Assembly: GCA_024663395.1 (NCBI GenBank)
Contig: JANFAH010000072.1
Span: 1 to 64,000 of the forward strand
Source: Pisolithus tinctorius
Taxonomy: Eukaryota > Basidiomycota > Agaricomycetes > Boletales > Pisolithaceae
Length of the DNA: 64,000 nucleotides
Direction of reading: 5' to 3'
The notes under the pieces: model-generated
Database searches by the model: none
What the model was told of the DNA's origin: nothing
The model's input: only the letters and a program-made list of their open reading frames with translations
Program-made: the position numbers and the translations under genes
Part shown: piece after piece, positions 35,496-46,154 of the stretch
How the letters are laid out: the number at the start of each line of letters is the position of its first letter
How positions within the stretch are numbered: the stretch's first letter is position 1

Positions 35496-36004
35496 ATGTC
35501 CAAGGCAGCAGCCAAAGGTCAAGCTCACCTGGTGGCAAGTACAATCCCCGCGAGAAACCTTGTTACTCAAAACTGAAATCACGCATTTTTGCACAGCGCT
35601 TGCTGATCGGTGCTGGCAAAGCAACTCCTAGCCCACCCGTCGGTCCGGCTCTGGGTGCTCGTGGTGTGAAGTCTATGGACTTTTGCAAGGAGTTTAACGC
35701 ACGAACTGCACACTTCGAACCCGGTGTCCCAGTACCAACAAAAATAACAGTCCAGCCCGACCGCACTTTCACGTTCGTCACTAGAACGCCACCTACGACA
35801 TGGCTCTTGAAGCAGACAGCAGGGCTGGAGAAGGGACCCGCTCGCCCCGGACATGAGATCATGGGAACCATCTCTTTGAAACACGTGTATGAAATTGCGA
35901 AGATCAAGGCGAGGGACGAGCACCTTAAGCATCTCAAGCTGGAGTCCATCGCAAGCACGGTAATTGGAACCGCCAGAACCCTGGGATTACAAGTCGTCCC
36001 ATGA
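35496..36004 (+). CDS. MRPL11: Mitochondrial ribosomal protein uL11m
   Basis: Protein of the mitoribosomal stalk base. Exon 1 encodes MSKAAAKGQAHLV; exon 2 gives RLLIGAGKATPSPPVGPALG, the universal uL11 signature, then KSMDFCKEFNARTAHFEPG, PVPTKITVQPDRTFTFVT and the C-terminal domain KQTAGLEKGPARPGHEIMGT with LKHVYEIAKIKARDEHLK. Stop at 36004. The only splice that keeps the frame with VRLLIGAGK uses a gcaagt (GC-AG) donor after CTGGTG; the alternative GT donor three bases upstream (gtggca) would drop one Val. The length fits mitochondrial L11 (about 145 residues). Confidence 0.93.
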
Positions 36005-37216
36005 CTTGACGCTGCCGCAGATATAGCTGTACGTGTAAGGTATAGTATTGTCAGCCGTCCATCAGCTTATCGTGTTTAACTCGTAGTGGCAACTGTCTTA
36101 TCGATGTTTTCGTCTATCTCCGATACCTGCTCTAGAGATGCAGAGGTGCCCGATGTAGATATTAGACCATTCTGGGTGAATCAAATTGGCAGTACGCACG
36201 TCGTTACCGACATCATGTACCGAAGGTCATTAATCGACAGGGCAAGTGCTATGAGGTGCCGGTTGGTTGAATATAGGTTGTGCAAGGTTAAGTTCATTCA
36301 CTTGCATTTAAAATTCGATTTCATAATGGCAAGTCTCCTGTTCTCTCGTACTACAGTTGCCTACTTCTGGTGAGCTCTCCAGCCGCTAAAGACTCAGTTT
36401 CCTAATTGATTGGATCTGTGTAATGGAATGGGAAGAAAGGACGTGTCCATGTGCATGGGACACGCCTTGCGCCTCACACAAATGGCTGCTTATCTTCGAT
36501 AGCTTTGCCGTGCAAAGGCACATTTCGGTCTTCCCGCCACGCAGCTGACACGCTTTAGCTAGCTTTTACCGCACGTAACCCGCACTCCTGGCACACGTTC
36601 TCAGTTCTTTTCTCACTCGCCATCGTGCTGCCCCATTCCTGCCTTATGCGGCAGCTTCCTTCCCGCGTGCACTTGCTTAATTGCGTCAAGTTTGTCGTCC
36701 CCCCGCGTGTGCTGCTGTTTTATTTTCCTTGCTGCATCTTCCCCCAGTGTGCCTGCGTAATCTGATCTCATGGCACAATCTCTACTTGTGCGTTTGCTTA
36801 GTGTCAATCGCTTGTATTCTTGGGAACGGAAAGTGTTGTGAGTACAGTGTGGGCATCGTGTCGCTAGCCTACACATCTCGAAGCACTACACAGTGCTTGA
36901 CGCGTGTTCTCCCGATCACTTAGTCCCCGGCCTGACGTGCTGTTACTGGTCCTTTGCTCCACCCACAAGACCTTAGACGCTTAATGAGGTTTGCTTCGTT
37001 CGTCGACACGTTTTCTTGCATTACACTCCTTTATCTGTCACGTCCACGTTTTCGATAGATTCGCCATACGGCAGAACCAAGTCGACCAGTTTCAAATATT
37101 TTCAGAACTTGGACCTATAAAGGATGCCTTTCAACATCGTTTCTCTGCAGAGTCGGTTTGATCCACTTCCTCTCTCCTTCGAGCACTTGTAGTTAATTCT
37201 TCTTCACCACTCAACC
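36005..37216. other. 1.2 kb spacer; promoter of the DUF6593 gene
   Basis: No gene recognised. The right half is pyrimidine-rich, and a TATAAA box lies at 37116-37121, about 96 bases before the next ATG. A near-perfect inverted repeat (CGTGTCC and GGACACG arms) is at about 36442-36464. The size suggests a regulated promoter. Confidence 0.5.
37116..37121 (+). promoter_or_regulatory. TATA box of the DUF6593 gene
   Basis: TATAAA, 96 bases upstream of the ATG at 37217 and followed by a pyrimidine-rich stretch, a layout usual for strongly expressed fungal genes. Confidence 0.5.
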
Positions 37217-38024
37217 ATGCAATCTTCGACCGACGTCCTCTCTTGGACAAACCAAGACCCCCGCGAAAGCCAACTCTTTAACTCATGGGGTGTCCTTTAC
37301 CGTTTCTCAGTCCGTCCCCCCTTTCAGTAGTTTGGCGACCGCGTCTGACCTATCTTTTTTCCCTTAGACTGTGGTCAACCCTAGCGGTCAAAGCACTACC
37401 ACTTTGTTGCGCACTGTACGTACGAACAAGGAAGATCGTGTCGCCAAGCTTGAATGGGCTTCAAATGGTGGCCTTGGGCGTGCAGTGATCGGCAAGGTAA
37501 ACCGAGAGGCTCACAAATTGGATGACGTCTGATTCGACATGCGTCCTGTAGCACGCGGTGCCGATGGCCGACCTTGTTCGACCTGATCCGCGCTATCCGG
37601 TGAGTAGCGTCTTCAAGGCTCTTGGACGCAGAACCAATAATTTTCCAGGGGGCACGCGTGTTCAATGCGCCCGACGGCCTGTCATACCGTTGGCGACCAA
37701 CCCCCGGCTCTCCGGATGTTATGGTGTGTCCTAATTTACTTGGGAGTGATGGATAGAGAGAGCTAACGGGATGTACAAGCTGGAGGACTCCGCGGGCAAC
37801 GTAGTCGCCATTTTCCGCCCTACCCGGCCCACCCGGTATCAGATCGGTGATGTATATGGGGAACTTCATTTCCTCCGGAACGCTGGTGCGGCAACAATTG
37901 TACGTTCACGTCGAAATGAACGTGTCATAAACCTCATGTTTGATCGCAGACGCATCCACCCATCATGGACACCGTCACGGTAACAGCAATGCTCTACCGC
38001 TTTTGCCAGGCTTTCGGTCTTTAA
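37217..38024 (+). CDS. DUF6593 protein
   Basis: Member of a family of small beta-rich proteins expanded in Agaricomycetes and of unknown function. Five or six exons: MQSSTDVLSWTNQDPRESQL with FNSWGVLYRFS; TVVNPSGQSTTTLLRTVR with RVAKLEWASNGGLGRAVIG; GARVFNAPDGLSYRWRP; LEDSAGNVVAIFRPTRPTRY and GELHFLRNAGAATIV; and a last exon HPPIMDTVTVTAMLYRFCQA ending FGL at 38024. The C-terminal HPxxxDxVxVTAxLYRF helix is the family hallmark. Long TATA-containing promoter. The gene stands alone, with more than 300 bases on each side. Confidence 0.85.
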
Positions 38025-38366
38025 TCGTCGCGCGCATCGCACGCCGATATTTTGCATTCATATTGTACATTACATACACAGACTCTGCGCCTGCATCTTT
38101 GCACACTGGTCTCCAGTTCATGTACATTTGTAAATTAGCCGCAATACAGCCAATTGCCCCTCCGAAGGAGCCGAACTCAAACTCAGCGGTCACGGTTGCA
38201 TCATGATATCAAATAACGAAGGCGGGAAGAGAAAACACGCGTTCGGGCTCACGTGGGAGAGCACGACGTGATTCGCTGTCTCATATGTACAACTGACCTG
38301 ATCAAATGAACTGATATCATTTTCTTTTCGGATCTGATCTGATACAAACCATGGGAGGTCACTCAT
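38025..38366. other. Convergent 3' spacer
   Basis: Lies between the stops of the DUF6593 gene and the AhpD-like gene. No frame or repeat of interest; presumably two 3' untranslated regions. Confidence 0.5.
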
Positions 38367-39616
38367 CTACAGCTTTACCCTCGCCTGGGTGTCCTGCATG
38401 TCCGCAGTTACGGCGTCGACGATCTCGTCCACTTTGCGTATGACCCATTCTGTACCCTCGTCACTAGAGAGAAACTTGTCCTCCTCGTTCAAGTCCTTTT
38501 CGTATCGAGCCTTCAAGAGCCCAAATACATGGCTGGTGAGCTGGGGACCAACTCTTCCTTGTGCACGGAGGGTCGCGATCCCGACAACCGAACCCAATGC
38601 CCGAGTCAGATTACCTTGTTCTAGCTGCCCTCGCGGCAGAGGGGACAGGACCGTGCCGTACGCCTGAATGATGAACGCTAATGAAAACCGATTTTAGCAA
38701 ATAATGAACTCATGGTAGGGGGGGCAGTGTGATGAGATTGTCACATCGGCGATAGATAGATAAGGGCCACGGGGTAGGGTGAACAAGCACGCACCAATGA
38801 AATCCGGATGAAGGTCCCCTAATTTGTTGTACAACTTGACGGCATGAGGTTCATAGATTGACTTCCACAAGGCCATACCCCTTTCGATGGTGGCCTCGAT
38901 GTTCTGTGGCTTCGCATCCCTGTGTATGTGAGAGAGGAAAGAAAAGAAAAAACGACGTCACGATGAACGAGCCATGCACTCTTCTTACGCGCGCATACCT
39001 GATGACATGCTTCCGCAGTGCAGCATACACATCGTCTTCGACTGCCTCTCTCAAGCTCGCTAATGACAAGATCGTCTTGTTTCCATCAGGTCCATTTGCT
39101 CACACTTGCCCTAAGCACCTACTCACCCGCGGTACGCCAACGAAGACGACACTCTTCAGCGCTGCCTCCCGCATGACGGCAGCTCTGCTGATGGCATCCT
39201 CCAAGTTGCGACGTGTTTCAGCCGAGCCCGGATCCCCTCTAGTAGCGAATCGATACAAGTAACCCACAGCCGAGGGGCGGTTGGTGGTAAGGAGTGTGCA
39301 TGTCTGTAATCTCGCATGTTTGGCAATCGTCCGAGTTATGATGAAGACTGATGCAAATTGGAAGACGGTGTCTCACCGATAGAACAAGCCAGCCGGTTTC
39401 GGCGTTCAGCTGCTTGGCCTCGCTCAGGGTACGTGCAAAAACGCGGTGGAGTCGCTCGATAGGCGGACTTGGCCACGCTTCAGGATTTCGCAAGGTCAAA
39501 AGCTGCTTGATGGCAGGTGGGATATGCTTGACCATGTCCGACGGGAGGTAAGACGGCGTCTTCGCAGATATGTATTGACGGCTGTCCGTGTTGTCAGTGC
39601 CGAATGTATCGGTCAT
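38367..39616 (-). CDS. AhpD/carboxymuconolactone-like alpha-helical protein
   Basis: Multi-exon gene starting at 39616 (MTDTFGTDNTDSRQYIS). Exons read YLPSDMVKHIPPAIKQLLTL, HRVFARTLSEAKQLNAETGW, AETRRNLEDAISRAAVMREA with LKSVVFVGVPR, LASLREAVEDDVYAALRKHV, NIEATIERGMALWKSIYEPH with LYNKLGDLHPDFI, FIIQAYGTVLSPLPRGQLEQ and VGIATLRAQGRVGPQLTSHV with FGLLKARYEKDL. This all-helical order matches fungal AhpD-like/CMD-superfamily proteins seen near metabolic genes; the CxxC redox pair of true AhpD is not visible, so peroxidase activity is doubtful. The C-terminus ARVKL ends at 38367. Confidence 0.68.
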
Positions 39617-39919
39617 GAACGACAAGCGAGGTCTGCTGCCAGCGTGGCCAAGACAGTTTTCCGTTGCTGATCACGCAAAACTCGAGGTACTGTTCACACA
39701 AGCTGATATTTGGCATTCAAAAGAGCGACGACCTTGTTCAACAAGGCCTGCCAGCGTCACATAACAAGAGACATCGCAAAGGCGACAGTACATGAAGGTA
39801 TAAAAGCGTGTGGGCGTTGCTAAGCAACGGTCCGACATGAGAATACAGCCCGAACTTAAATGTTGGAGGGGGTATATCTAGACGAGTTCTAACATTCCAA
39901 CGGGAGCGGTTGGGGATCC
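39617..39919. other. 303-base spacer
   Basis: Upstream of the AhpD-like gene and downstream of the GH128 gene, both on the minus strand. No gene or clear motif seen. Confidence 0.5.
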
Positions 39920-41220
39920 TTAACCAAAGTAAGTGTAACCCAAGGAAGTAGGGTAGCCATTACTGGCAAGAAGGGAGTTGTCAGTGTTGACGCCCTGGAG
40001 GTCATACATAACGCCTGGCAGACATGTAAATGAGTATAAACCAAGGTGCAGGAACAAGTTCGCCCTACCGAAGGGGAAAGCGACCTCGAGCCAGTCAGTG
40101 TTGGCGACGAAGTTAGTAATGGTAGACGCGAAGGACCAGACTTCGTCCATGCTAGCTTGACCGCCGGTTCCACTGTAGTTTTGGTCAGCAAATTCAGTAA
40201 TCCAGACGGGTAAGTTGTAAGTGTTGTATAGCGTAGTGGCGTAGTCGATGATGGATTGGGCATCGGTTGTGTAGGCGTGGAACGCGATCGCATCGAACTG
40301 GAGTCAAAGATGGATAAGATGCTGACTCCGGATCTCAGAGAGACTTACGTGGCAACCACTGCAGGCAGCGAAGAACTGCTGGTACCAGTCAAGACCAGCT
40401 TGGTCATTGGTACATGCGGGCGAGATCAGCTTGTAGCCCTTGTACTGGAGGGGGTCGATGTATTGTTGCCAAAGGCTAGCGCCATCCGTAGGGCTCATGT
40501 TAGATTGGCTGGGTTCGTTGGGCCTAAGCGGACTATGAGCGATGGGGTGGTTATCGAAGAGGGCAGAACATACTCGTTCATACCGAGGACGTAGTTGGCA
40601 TATCCCTCGACAACCAAGTTCTGGAAATCGGAGACCTGGTCATAGCCCCAGAGCATTGGGATGCCCTCGATGCCCAACTCGGAAAGGCCCGAGGGGAGGT
40701 AAGGGCTCCAAGTGTAGAGACTACAATGCGGGTGAGGGGACAGAATGCTGAGATGACGGCAAGATGCTTACAAGCCAACGTTAGGAAGAGCAAAGTTGGA
40801 CAAGTAACTGGCGTCCCCGTTAGGCCAAGCAAGACCCCACTTCTTACCACTAGAACTAGTGCTGTTGCCACTGCTAGGAGTGGAAGAAGGAGCTGGAGAG
40901 CTGGAGCTGGATGTCGTCGTGGCGACAGGGGCAGGGGTGGTCGATGTAGTCGACACACCCAAGTCTGCGGGGGTCGCAGCAGGAGTTGGGTTAGGGGTGG
41001 AACTGGGCATGGAGGAGGTAGCCCTTGGCTTGCAACGGCCGGTAGAGGTGGGGCTGGTGTCGCGTCTCTTCTTGGCAACGGCGTCGTGACCGGGGACGTG
41101 ACGGGCCACATGAGGGCCCTCGCCCACGGCCAGAGCGTTGGCAGAGATGGGGCCAGCAGAAAGAGCGACGAGAGCGACAGAGACAAGGGCAAACAAATTA
41201 AGTAGTTTTACTGCAGCCAT
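39920..41220 (-). CDS. Secreted GH128 endo-beta-1,3-glucanase-like protein with Ser/Thr-rich linker
   Basis: Secreted glycoside hydrolase of family GH128 (Asl1/Glyco_hydro_cc type), which cuts beta-1,3-glucan of fungal walls. The ATG at 41220 opens a signal peptide (LLNLFALVSVALVALSAGP), then a Ser/Thr/Pro-rich linker of about 90 residues. The catalytic TIM barrel starts with KKWGLAWPNGD and continues YTWSPYLPSGLSELGIEGIP with MLWGYDQVSDFQNLV, VLGMNEPNEPNQSNMSPTDG, ACSGCHFDAIAFHAYTTDAQ and LPVWITEFADQNYSGTGGQA. The Glu of MNEPN and of ITEFA are the expected acid/base and nucleophile. A short final exon ends in NGYPTSLGYTYFG at 39920. Five or so introns. The linker suggests O-glycosylation and wall association. 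Confidence 0.9.
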
Positions 41221-41780
41221 TCCTGAAGAGCTGTAGAAGACAAAAGAGGGAGAAAAAAAGAGGGGGACCCGTCAAGCAGGAAGAGCGGCGATGGTATTTA
41301 AACCGACTGACCTGTGGGTTAATAAAGAGGGGAGGAACGACGGATATGAGAGGGAGCGTGGGGATGGCGAAAGGAACGTCGAACAACACAACAAAGAGGA
41401 TCGATGGGCGCTGCGGACGAGAAGCGCATATTTTATCTAACTCAACCGGATTATGTAAACACTCGCACGGTCGACAGCGCACAGACATTATATTGTAACA
41501 GACAGCGACGACGACGACGACGACGACCACAGACGAACATATTAATGATTAAAGACCAATAGTGATGATAAGAATATGTAATCGACAATTCGCTTGGGTA
41601 CATGAGGCATCCTGCACGCGTGTTTGTTTGTTTCATACAAAAGGCGGCTCCAAGAGCGCCACTTGTTCTTTTTTTCTTTTCTTTTTTTTTCAACCCTCAA
41701 GTTTGACACGAAGAAATCGGTTCATCCATCGTTCATCGACACCCCTGCGTTCACCCCGTCCACTAGCTCACCCCGCCCAA
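41221..41780. promoter_or_regulatory. Divergent promoter between GH128 and the RRM protein gene
   Basis: A 560-base spacer. It contains a (CGA)7 microsatellite (41506-41526), a TTTAAATA-type TATA candidate for GH128 (plus-strand ggtatttaaacc near 41292) and a long pyrimidine tract (about 41668-41691) ahead of the RRM gene. Confidence 0.5.
41506..41526 (+). repeat. (CGA)7 microsatellite
   Basis: Seven perfect tandem CGA units in the GH128/RRM divergent promoter. Non-coding in any supported model and likely length-polymorphic. Confidence 0.85.
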
Positions 41781-42936
41781 ATGTCTGACGCCCAAGCCGC
41801 CCAAGTCACCGAAAATGGCGTGCCTCCGGCTACTCAAGACCTTGTCATCGAAGAAGCCCCAGTTTTCAAGGTGCCACCCCCTTCTGACTTGTCTCGTCCC
41901 CCTCATCCCCTCACCACCCCACCGCAGATCTTCGTTGGCAACCTTGCGTACTCCACCACGGACGAAGGGCTGAAGGCTTTCTTCGCACCCGTACAGAGCG
42001 ACATGTCCGTCTCCCCTTTCTGCCACTCTCCCTGCCCCGCCACTCACACATCCCTCATCCAGTGTTTCAGTTCAGGTCATCAAACGCGGTCAAAGACCCG
42101 CAGGTTATGGCTTTGTCGCCATGTCCAGCGCAGAAGCCGCTCAAAAGGCAATCGAGGTCCTTGCCGACCAGGAACTCGACGGTCGCAAAGTCATCGTCGA
42201 AATTGCCAAACCTGCCGACCAGAAGGACAGAAGAGAGAGAAGGACCAAAAGGCGTCCTGGCAGGCGCGGTAGCAAACCCGTCCCCGGCGAGGTCACCGAG
42301 GCCGAGGCAAATGGCGACATCAAAACCGATGACGCTGTTGCCGACGCCGAACCGGGATCCAGCGAAGGGGCTAAGCCAAAGAAGAAGAAAAAGAAGACCA
42401 ATGTATGTTGTCCGCCGTTTTCCCTTTCCAGTTCACCGCTTATTGTGTGATACCATGCACAGCGTAAACCCAAGCGCAAGGCTGCCCCCGCAGACGCTTC
42501 ACAGGAGGCCATTGTTGGGCTATCTGCCGCGGAGACTGTCCCAACCGACGCTCCCGCTGCGCCCAAGAGGCAGCCGCGCAGAAGGCCGAGGCCTCCCCGC
42601 CCACAACGTCCCATTGGCGAGGACCCCGTCGGCGAACCTTCCAAGACTATGTTATTTGTTGCCAACCTCGGTTTCAGCATCGACGATGAGGGACTGTCTG
42701 CCCTCTTCACTGAGGCCGACATTACTGTCGTCTCTGCACGCGTCGTACGCAGGCGGTGGGGGCACTACCGGAAAAGTAAGGGTTACGGCTTTGTCGACGT
42801 TGGCAGCGAAGAGCAACAGCAGAAGGCAATTGAGGCCCTCCAAGGCAAGGAAGTGGGAGGGCGTACCATCGCGGTCAAGATCGCGGTCAACACTCACAAG
42901 CCGGATGAAGTCGAGGCTTCTGCCCCTGCCTCTTGA
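41781..42936 (+). CDS. Two-RRM RNA-binding protein
   Basis: RNA-binding protein with two RRM domains split by a charged linker. Exon 1 encodes MSDAQAAQVTENGVPPATQD; the first RRM is built from IFVGNLAYSTTDEGLKAFF (RNP2) and, after an intron, QVIKRGQRPAGYGFVAMSSA (RNP1 core GYGFVAM). The linker is rich in Arg and Lys (KPKKKKKKTN, KRQPRRRPRPPRPQRP). The second RRM has MLFVANLGFSIDDEGL (RNP2) and KSKGYGFVDVGSEEQQQKAI (RNP1). The C-terminus KPDEVEASAPAS stops at 42936. The layout resembles Sbp1-type or Arg-rich two-RRM proteins of fungi. Role in mRNA metabolism is inferred from the domains only. Confidence 0.88.
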
Positions 42937-43247
42937 TCTCCACCTACCACGTTCCCGCTGATGACCGCTTGCTCAGATCCTCTTGACTTCATTTTTGTTT
43001 GACGCGTTCCCCTTTCAACCTGACTTAGTCCTTGTTCTTCCACTAAGCTTCTTGCGTTTTCCCCGAGTCAAGTAATTTTTTCCTGTTGGTGGTCTGGAGC
43101 CGTTTTCTTCAGCAAACTTGTAGTGTCGCCGTAGTCAACTTAAGGCGACCTTAATGTTCCCTTTATGAATGAATGTTACGGTTCAAACGCGATCTGACTA
43201 TCTGATGTAAAACGAAACATATGTGAGTAGCCTGTTCGACGACCACC
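42937..43247. other. Spacer between the RRM and G-patch genes
   Basis: Pyrimidine-rich 3' flank of the RRM gene, then the G-patch promoter, on the same strand. No gene seen. Confidence 0.5.
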
Positions 43248-44452
43248 ATGTCCGATGACGAAGACTACCTATCGGACAAGTTTCTTATTGGAGCATCGGA
43301 GACCACGCAACCCAAGACTTACACTCAACGCCGCCAAGAAGCCTTGAAACAGAGTCGTCAGAAGAATGAACGAAATCGTACCAAAAGTCGGCGACAACGG
43401 GAACAAGAGGCCAGGGAGGACGGCCTCAGCAAGAGTCTTTTCGAGCGCGCGAAACAAGACAAGGATGCCGGGGCGAACAAAGCACTCGGTATCATGATGA
43501 AGATGGGATTTCAACTAGGCCAGTCTCTAGGAAGGCCCGAAGACAGCCCGCCAACCAAAGTGGCTACCCTGCCTGATGCGTCCGAACACTCTGCCTCATC
43601 TACCGATACATCGAAACCAAAACACAAGGCCGAGCCGCTACCTTTGAACGAATGGGCAGGTACGCCGCCACCTTATCTCGACTAAAAGCTTACATTTTCA
43701 ACTCAACATGGCATCGCATTGCAAGGCAAGAAAGGTATAGGTCTAGGGAAACGGTCGAGATCACCTGGTGCCTCCGAGCGTATCGCCAAAATGGCGAAGA
43801 TGGCGGAGGAGGCCGAGCAAGAAAGCTTTAGGGACCGCTCTCGACGAGAGTACGAGCAGAGGCACGCCGAATCACATCTCGCGCTTTCTCAACGGACATG
43901 CTCCAACCTTGATGAAGAAGCGGGTATTTCGGTGAGTAACCCCGTCTGTTATTCCGTCTTGCCTCGGTGACTTGTCCAGTTTAATGTCTTCTGGCTCAAT
44001 CCTAACGATCCCGACACAATCCCCCCTGCATTGTTCGATGCTCTTTCGGGATCTTTCTCTCCCCCACCAGAGCCTGGTGGTAGCGGCGAAGCTACCCGAC
44101 TCCGTAACCAGATGCAAGCGGATGCATTGGTATCGATGGGTAATAACATCAATGATGATGACGATCTCGTAAATGAAAGCCAACCAGGGCCGCAGCGCCA
44201 AGAGGTGTTTACACCCGAGACGGTCCAAGAGGCCGTGCATTTTCTGCGCTTAGGGGTGAATCATTTCCTTCTGTCGTACGCGGGGTTGCAACTAACGCAT
44301 AACGCTCTGCCCAGCCTGGCGACCGACTCAGCCTAGTACTAGCCTACCTTCGCGAAGAATATACTTACTGTCTTTGGTGTGGAACTCGGTACGAGGACTA
44401 CGACGACCTCAAGCAGCATTGTCCGGGGCCGGGAGAAGAGGATCATGATTAG
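43248..44452 (+). CDS. GPATCH11: G-patch protein of the GPATCH11/CCDC75 type
   Basis: Nuclear protein with an RNA-helicase-activating G-patch followed by a DUF4187-like C-terminal region. Exon 1 encodes MSDDEDYLSDKFLIGA and a basic helix (TYTQRRQEALKQSRQKNER), then the G-patch start NKALGIMMKMGFQLGQSLGR, continued in exon 2 as GKKGIGLGKRSRSPGASE. A charged helix (KMAEEAEQESFRDRSRREYE) leads to FNVFWLNPNDPDTIPPALFD, EVFTPETVQEAVHFLRLG and a last exon with LAYLREEYTYCLWCGTRYED and YDDLKQHCPGPGEEDHD; the CxxC...H...C set is a zinc-finger-like end typical of this family. Stop at 44452. Related human protein: GPATCH11. Confidence 0.9.
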
Positions 44453-44694
44453 TCAGGGTCGTAAGATAGAAACCAGCGCCAGCATTGTAGAACACAGGAG
44501 GAATGTGGGAGTGATGTACAAATGAGATCCAAGGAGCATAGAAGGGAGTCAGTGTAAGCAAGTCCATAAACTAAAATAAAGGGAGTCCTTTCGTGCAATC
44601 GATGCACATGGCATCGACGATGGTTGTGCAGAAAGCCTCCAATGAAAAGAACCTGCCACCGACAAATGTCCAAACAAGCGAATCATGAAGAACA

Positions 44695-45342
44695 TCATAG
44701 CGAGAACAATGAAGGTAGAGTTATTGTTTCCGGCCTCTCGACGGAATCTCGATGAGTGAAGGTAGGTACTGTCGGTGAGTTCTGAGGCGTTTTGCGACGT
44801 AGATAAGATGAAATAGGAGTACTAGCAGGTTCGTCCCTTCCGAACCGCAGGGGGGATGGCCTACGCCGAGGGGAAGAGGACGGCGACGTAGGCTGAGCTC
44901 ATACGTATCAGATGAACATACAAAGCGTTGTAGTAGAAAAATTACCCACCTTTCGTTCCTCGTCTTGGTCTTCCTTGGAGGTGACTAGCGAACTCAAACT
45001 GTGGTGCTTGGTGAAAGTCTACAGCGTAAGGGTGAGCTTGCTGTGCTGTAGCGTGGATAGAAAGAGACTGACTCCAGTAGAGAAATACGGCGTATACCTG
45101 GCTGCCCTCAAACGATTACACGAATGGCGCCGATCGCTATCCAAATCGCGGAAGGAATCGGACGACAAGTTGAAGGTTGGTGAAGTGGGACTTTGGTCCT
45201 TGATGGAGCTGCCGGAACAAGTAGATGAACAAGAACCTGACCGGGATCTTGTGGGGGTGATATACAAGGCTGGAGATGACTTGGAATCACTGTTGAGGCC
45301 AAGGGAGGCCATGAGCTCGATGAATGAGGGAGAGGCAGCCAT
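44695..45342 (-). CDS. Ser/Pro-rich hypothetical protein
   Basis: Proposed from coding-like composition. The ATG at 45342 gives MAASPSFIELMASLGLNSDS, then TPTRSRSGSCSSTCSGSS and SPTSPTFNLSSDSFRDLDSD. A later exon reads LSSLVTSKEDQDEERK and the last one PTSPSSSPRRRPSPLRFGRD with TVPTFTHRDSVERPETI, stopping at 44695. Exon joins between about 45,060 and 44,990 are uncertain; one choice needs an unusually short intron. A hydrophobic frame just upstream (EIPLATNSLLLAVGYRNM near 45,500) could be a further 5' exon. Rich in SP/TP phosphorylation-type sites; function unknown. Confidence 0.5.
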
Positions 45343-45838
45343 GAGAGAGTGGAGACAACAGCTCGGGACCACCGGCATATAAATGTGCGAGCAGATACCT
45401 TGGAAACGCCTTGAGGTTGTCATGTTGTATGAACCTATGACCGGTCGTCACATATACCCTGGACTTACCGTAGCTGGACACAATATTGGATTGCTCCATG
45501 TTCCTATATCCCACAGCTAACAATAGGCTATTGGTCGCCAAGGGAATTTCTTGTAGCAAAGCTAACAAAATTTCTCGGCGCAGTAAACCGCAAACTTACG
45601 CGCAGCAGCCCATTAGGGGGCTTCCAAATCTCTCGTAAATTCAGAGCGACCCTGTGGAGGACAGACTGGGCTAGCAAGATTGTTCACCTGTAGTTCGGTC
45701 CACGTCAGACGTTGTCAGCCAAGGCAGTAGTTAATACATAAATAAATAAATAACGAAAAAATGATTCGCGTCACGCTCTAGGATCTTGTCACGTCGCGTC
45801 ACAATGACAACTTCTTTACCGGTTACCCCTCCGCACCG
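45343..45838. other. Spacer with a possible 5' exon and an ATAA microsatellite
   Basis: Divergent interval between the Ser-rich gene and RPB12. It contains four ATAA units at about 45738-45753 and a minus-strand hydrophobic frame near 45,500 with a gtaagt donor. No firm gene. Confidence 0.4.
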
Positions 45839-46154
45839 ATGAGCCAGCCATATCAGTCCGGTGCACCCAGCGCTGGCGGCGCTGACTTCTTGCCGAGGCC
45901 GCGCCAGGAGATGGAGTATATCTGTGCTGGTACGCACCTACTCTTACCCAGACTAAACCGCAGATTCAATATCTTAACCTCCAAGACTGTGGTGCTAAGA
46001 ATGAAATAAAATCTAGAGAACCTATTCGCTGTCGAGAATGTGGGCATCGTATCATGTACAAAAAGAGGACCAAACGAAGTAAGAATTCGGGCTTGTCCGA
46101 TGCGTTGATCCTGTGCTGACTATTTCCACAGTGGTTCAATTCGAAGCTAGGTAG
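45839..46154 (+). CDS. RPB12: RNA polymerase I/II/III shared subunit Rpb12 (ABC10-alpha)
   Basis: Smallest common subunit of the three nuclear RNA polymerases, a zinc-ribbon protein. Three exons: 45839-45929, 45986-46078 and 46132-46154, 68 residues. Exon 1 gives a fungal N-terminal extension ([20 protein letters not shown]) and then YICA; exon 2 gives [20 protein letters not shown] with [11 protein letters not shown]; exon 3 gives MVQFEAR. The four zinc Cys form CxxC...CxxC (CADC and CREC). The KKRTKRMVQFEAR end is almost invariant in eukaryotes. A short upstream reading frame (ATG at 45803) overlaps the true ATG out of frame and might influence translation. Confidence 0.96.

Noticed and set aside
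40578..41205. Overlapping long frames on both strands rich in Leu/Pro or Gly/Val
   Set aside because: Alternative frames of the Ser/Thr/Pro linker of the GH128 gene, whose signal peptide and catalytic blocks fix the true frame.
44912..45382. 156-codon plus-strand frame
   Set aside because: It mirrors the Ser/Pro-rich minus-strand gene; its Glu/Lys-rich composition is the complement of Ser/Leu codons and no domain is visible.
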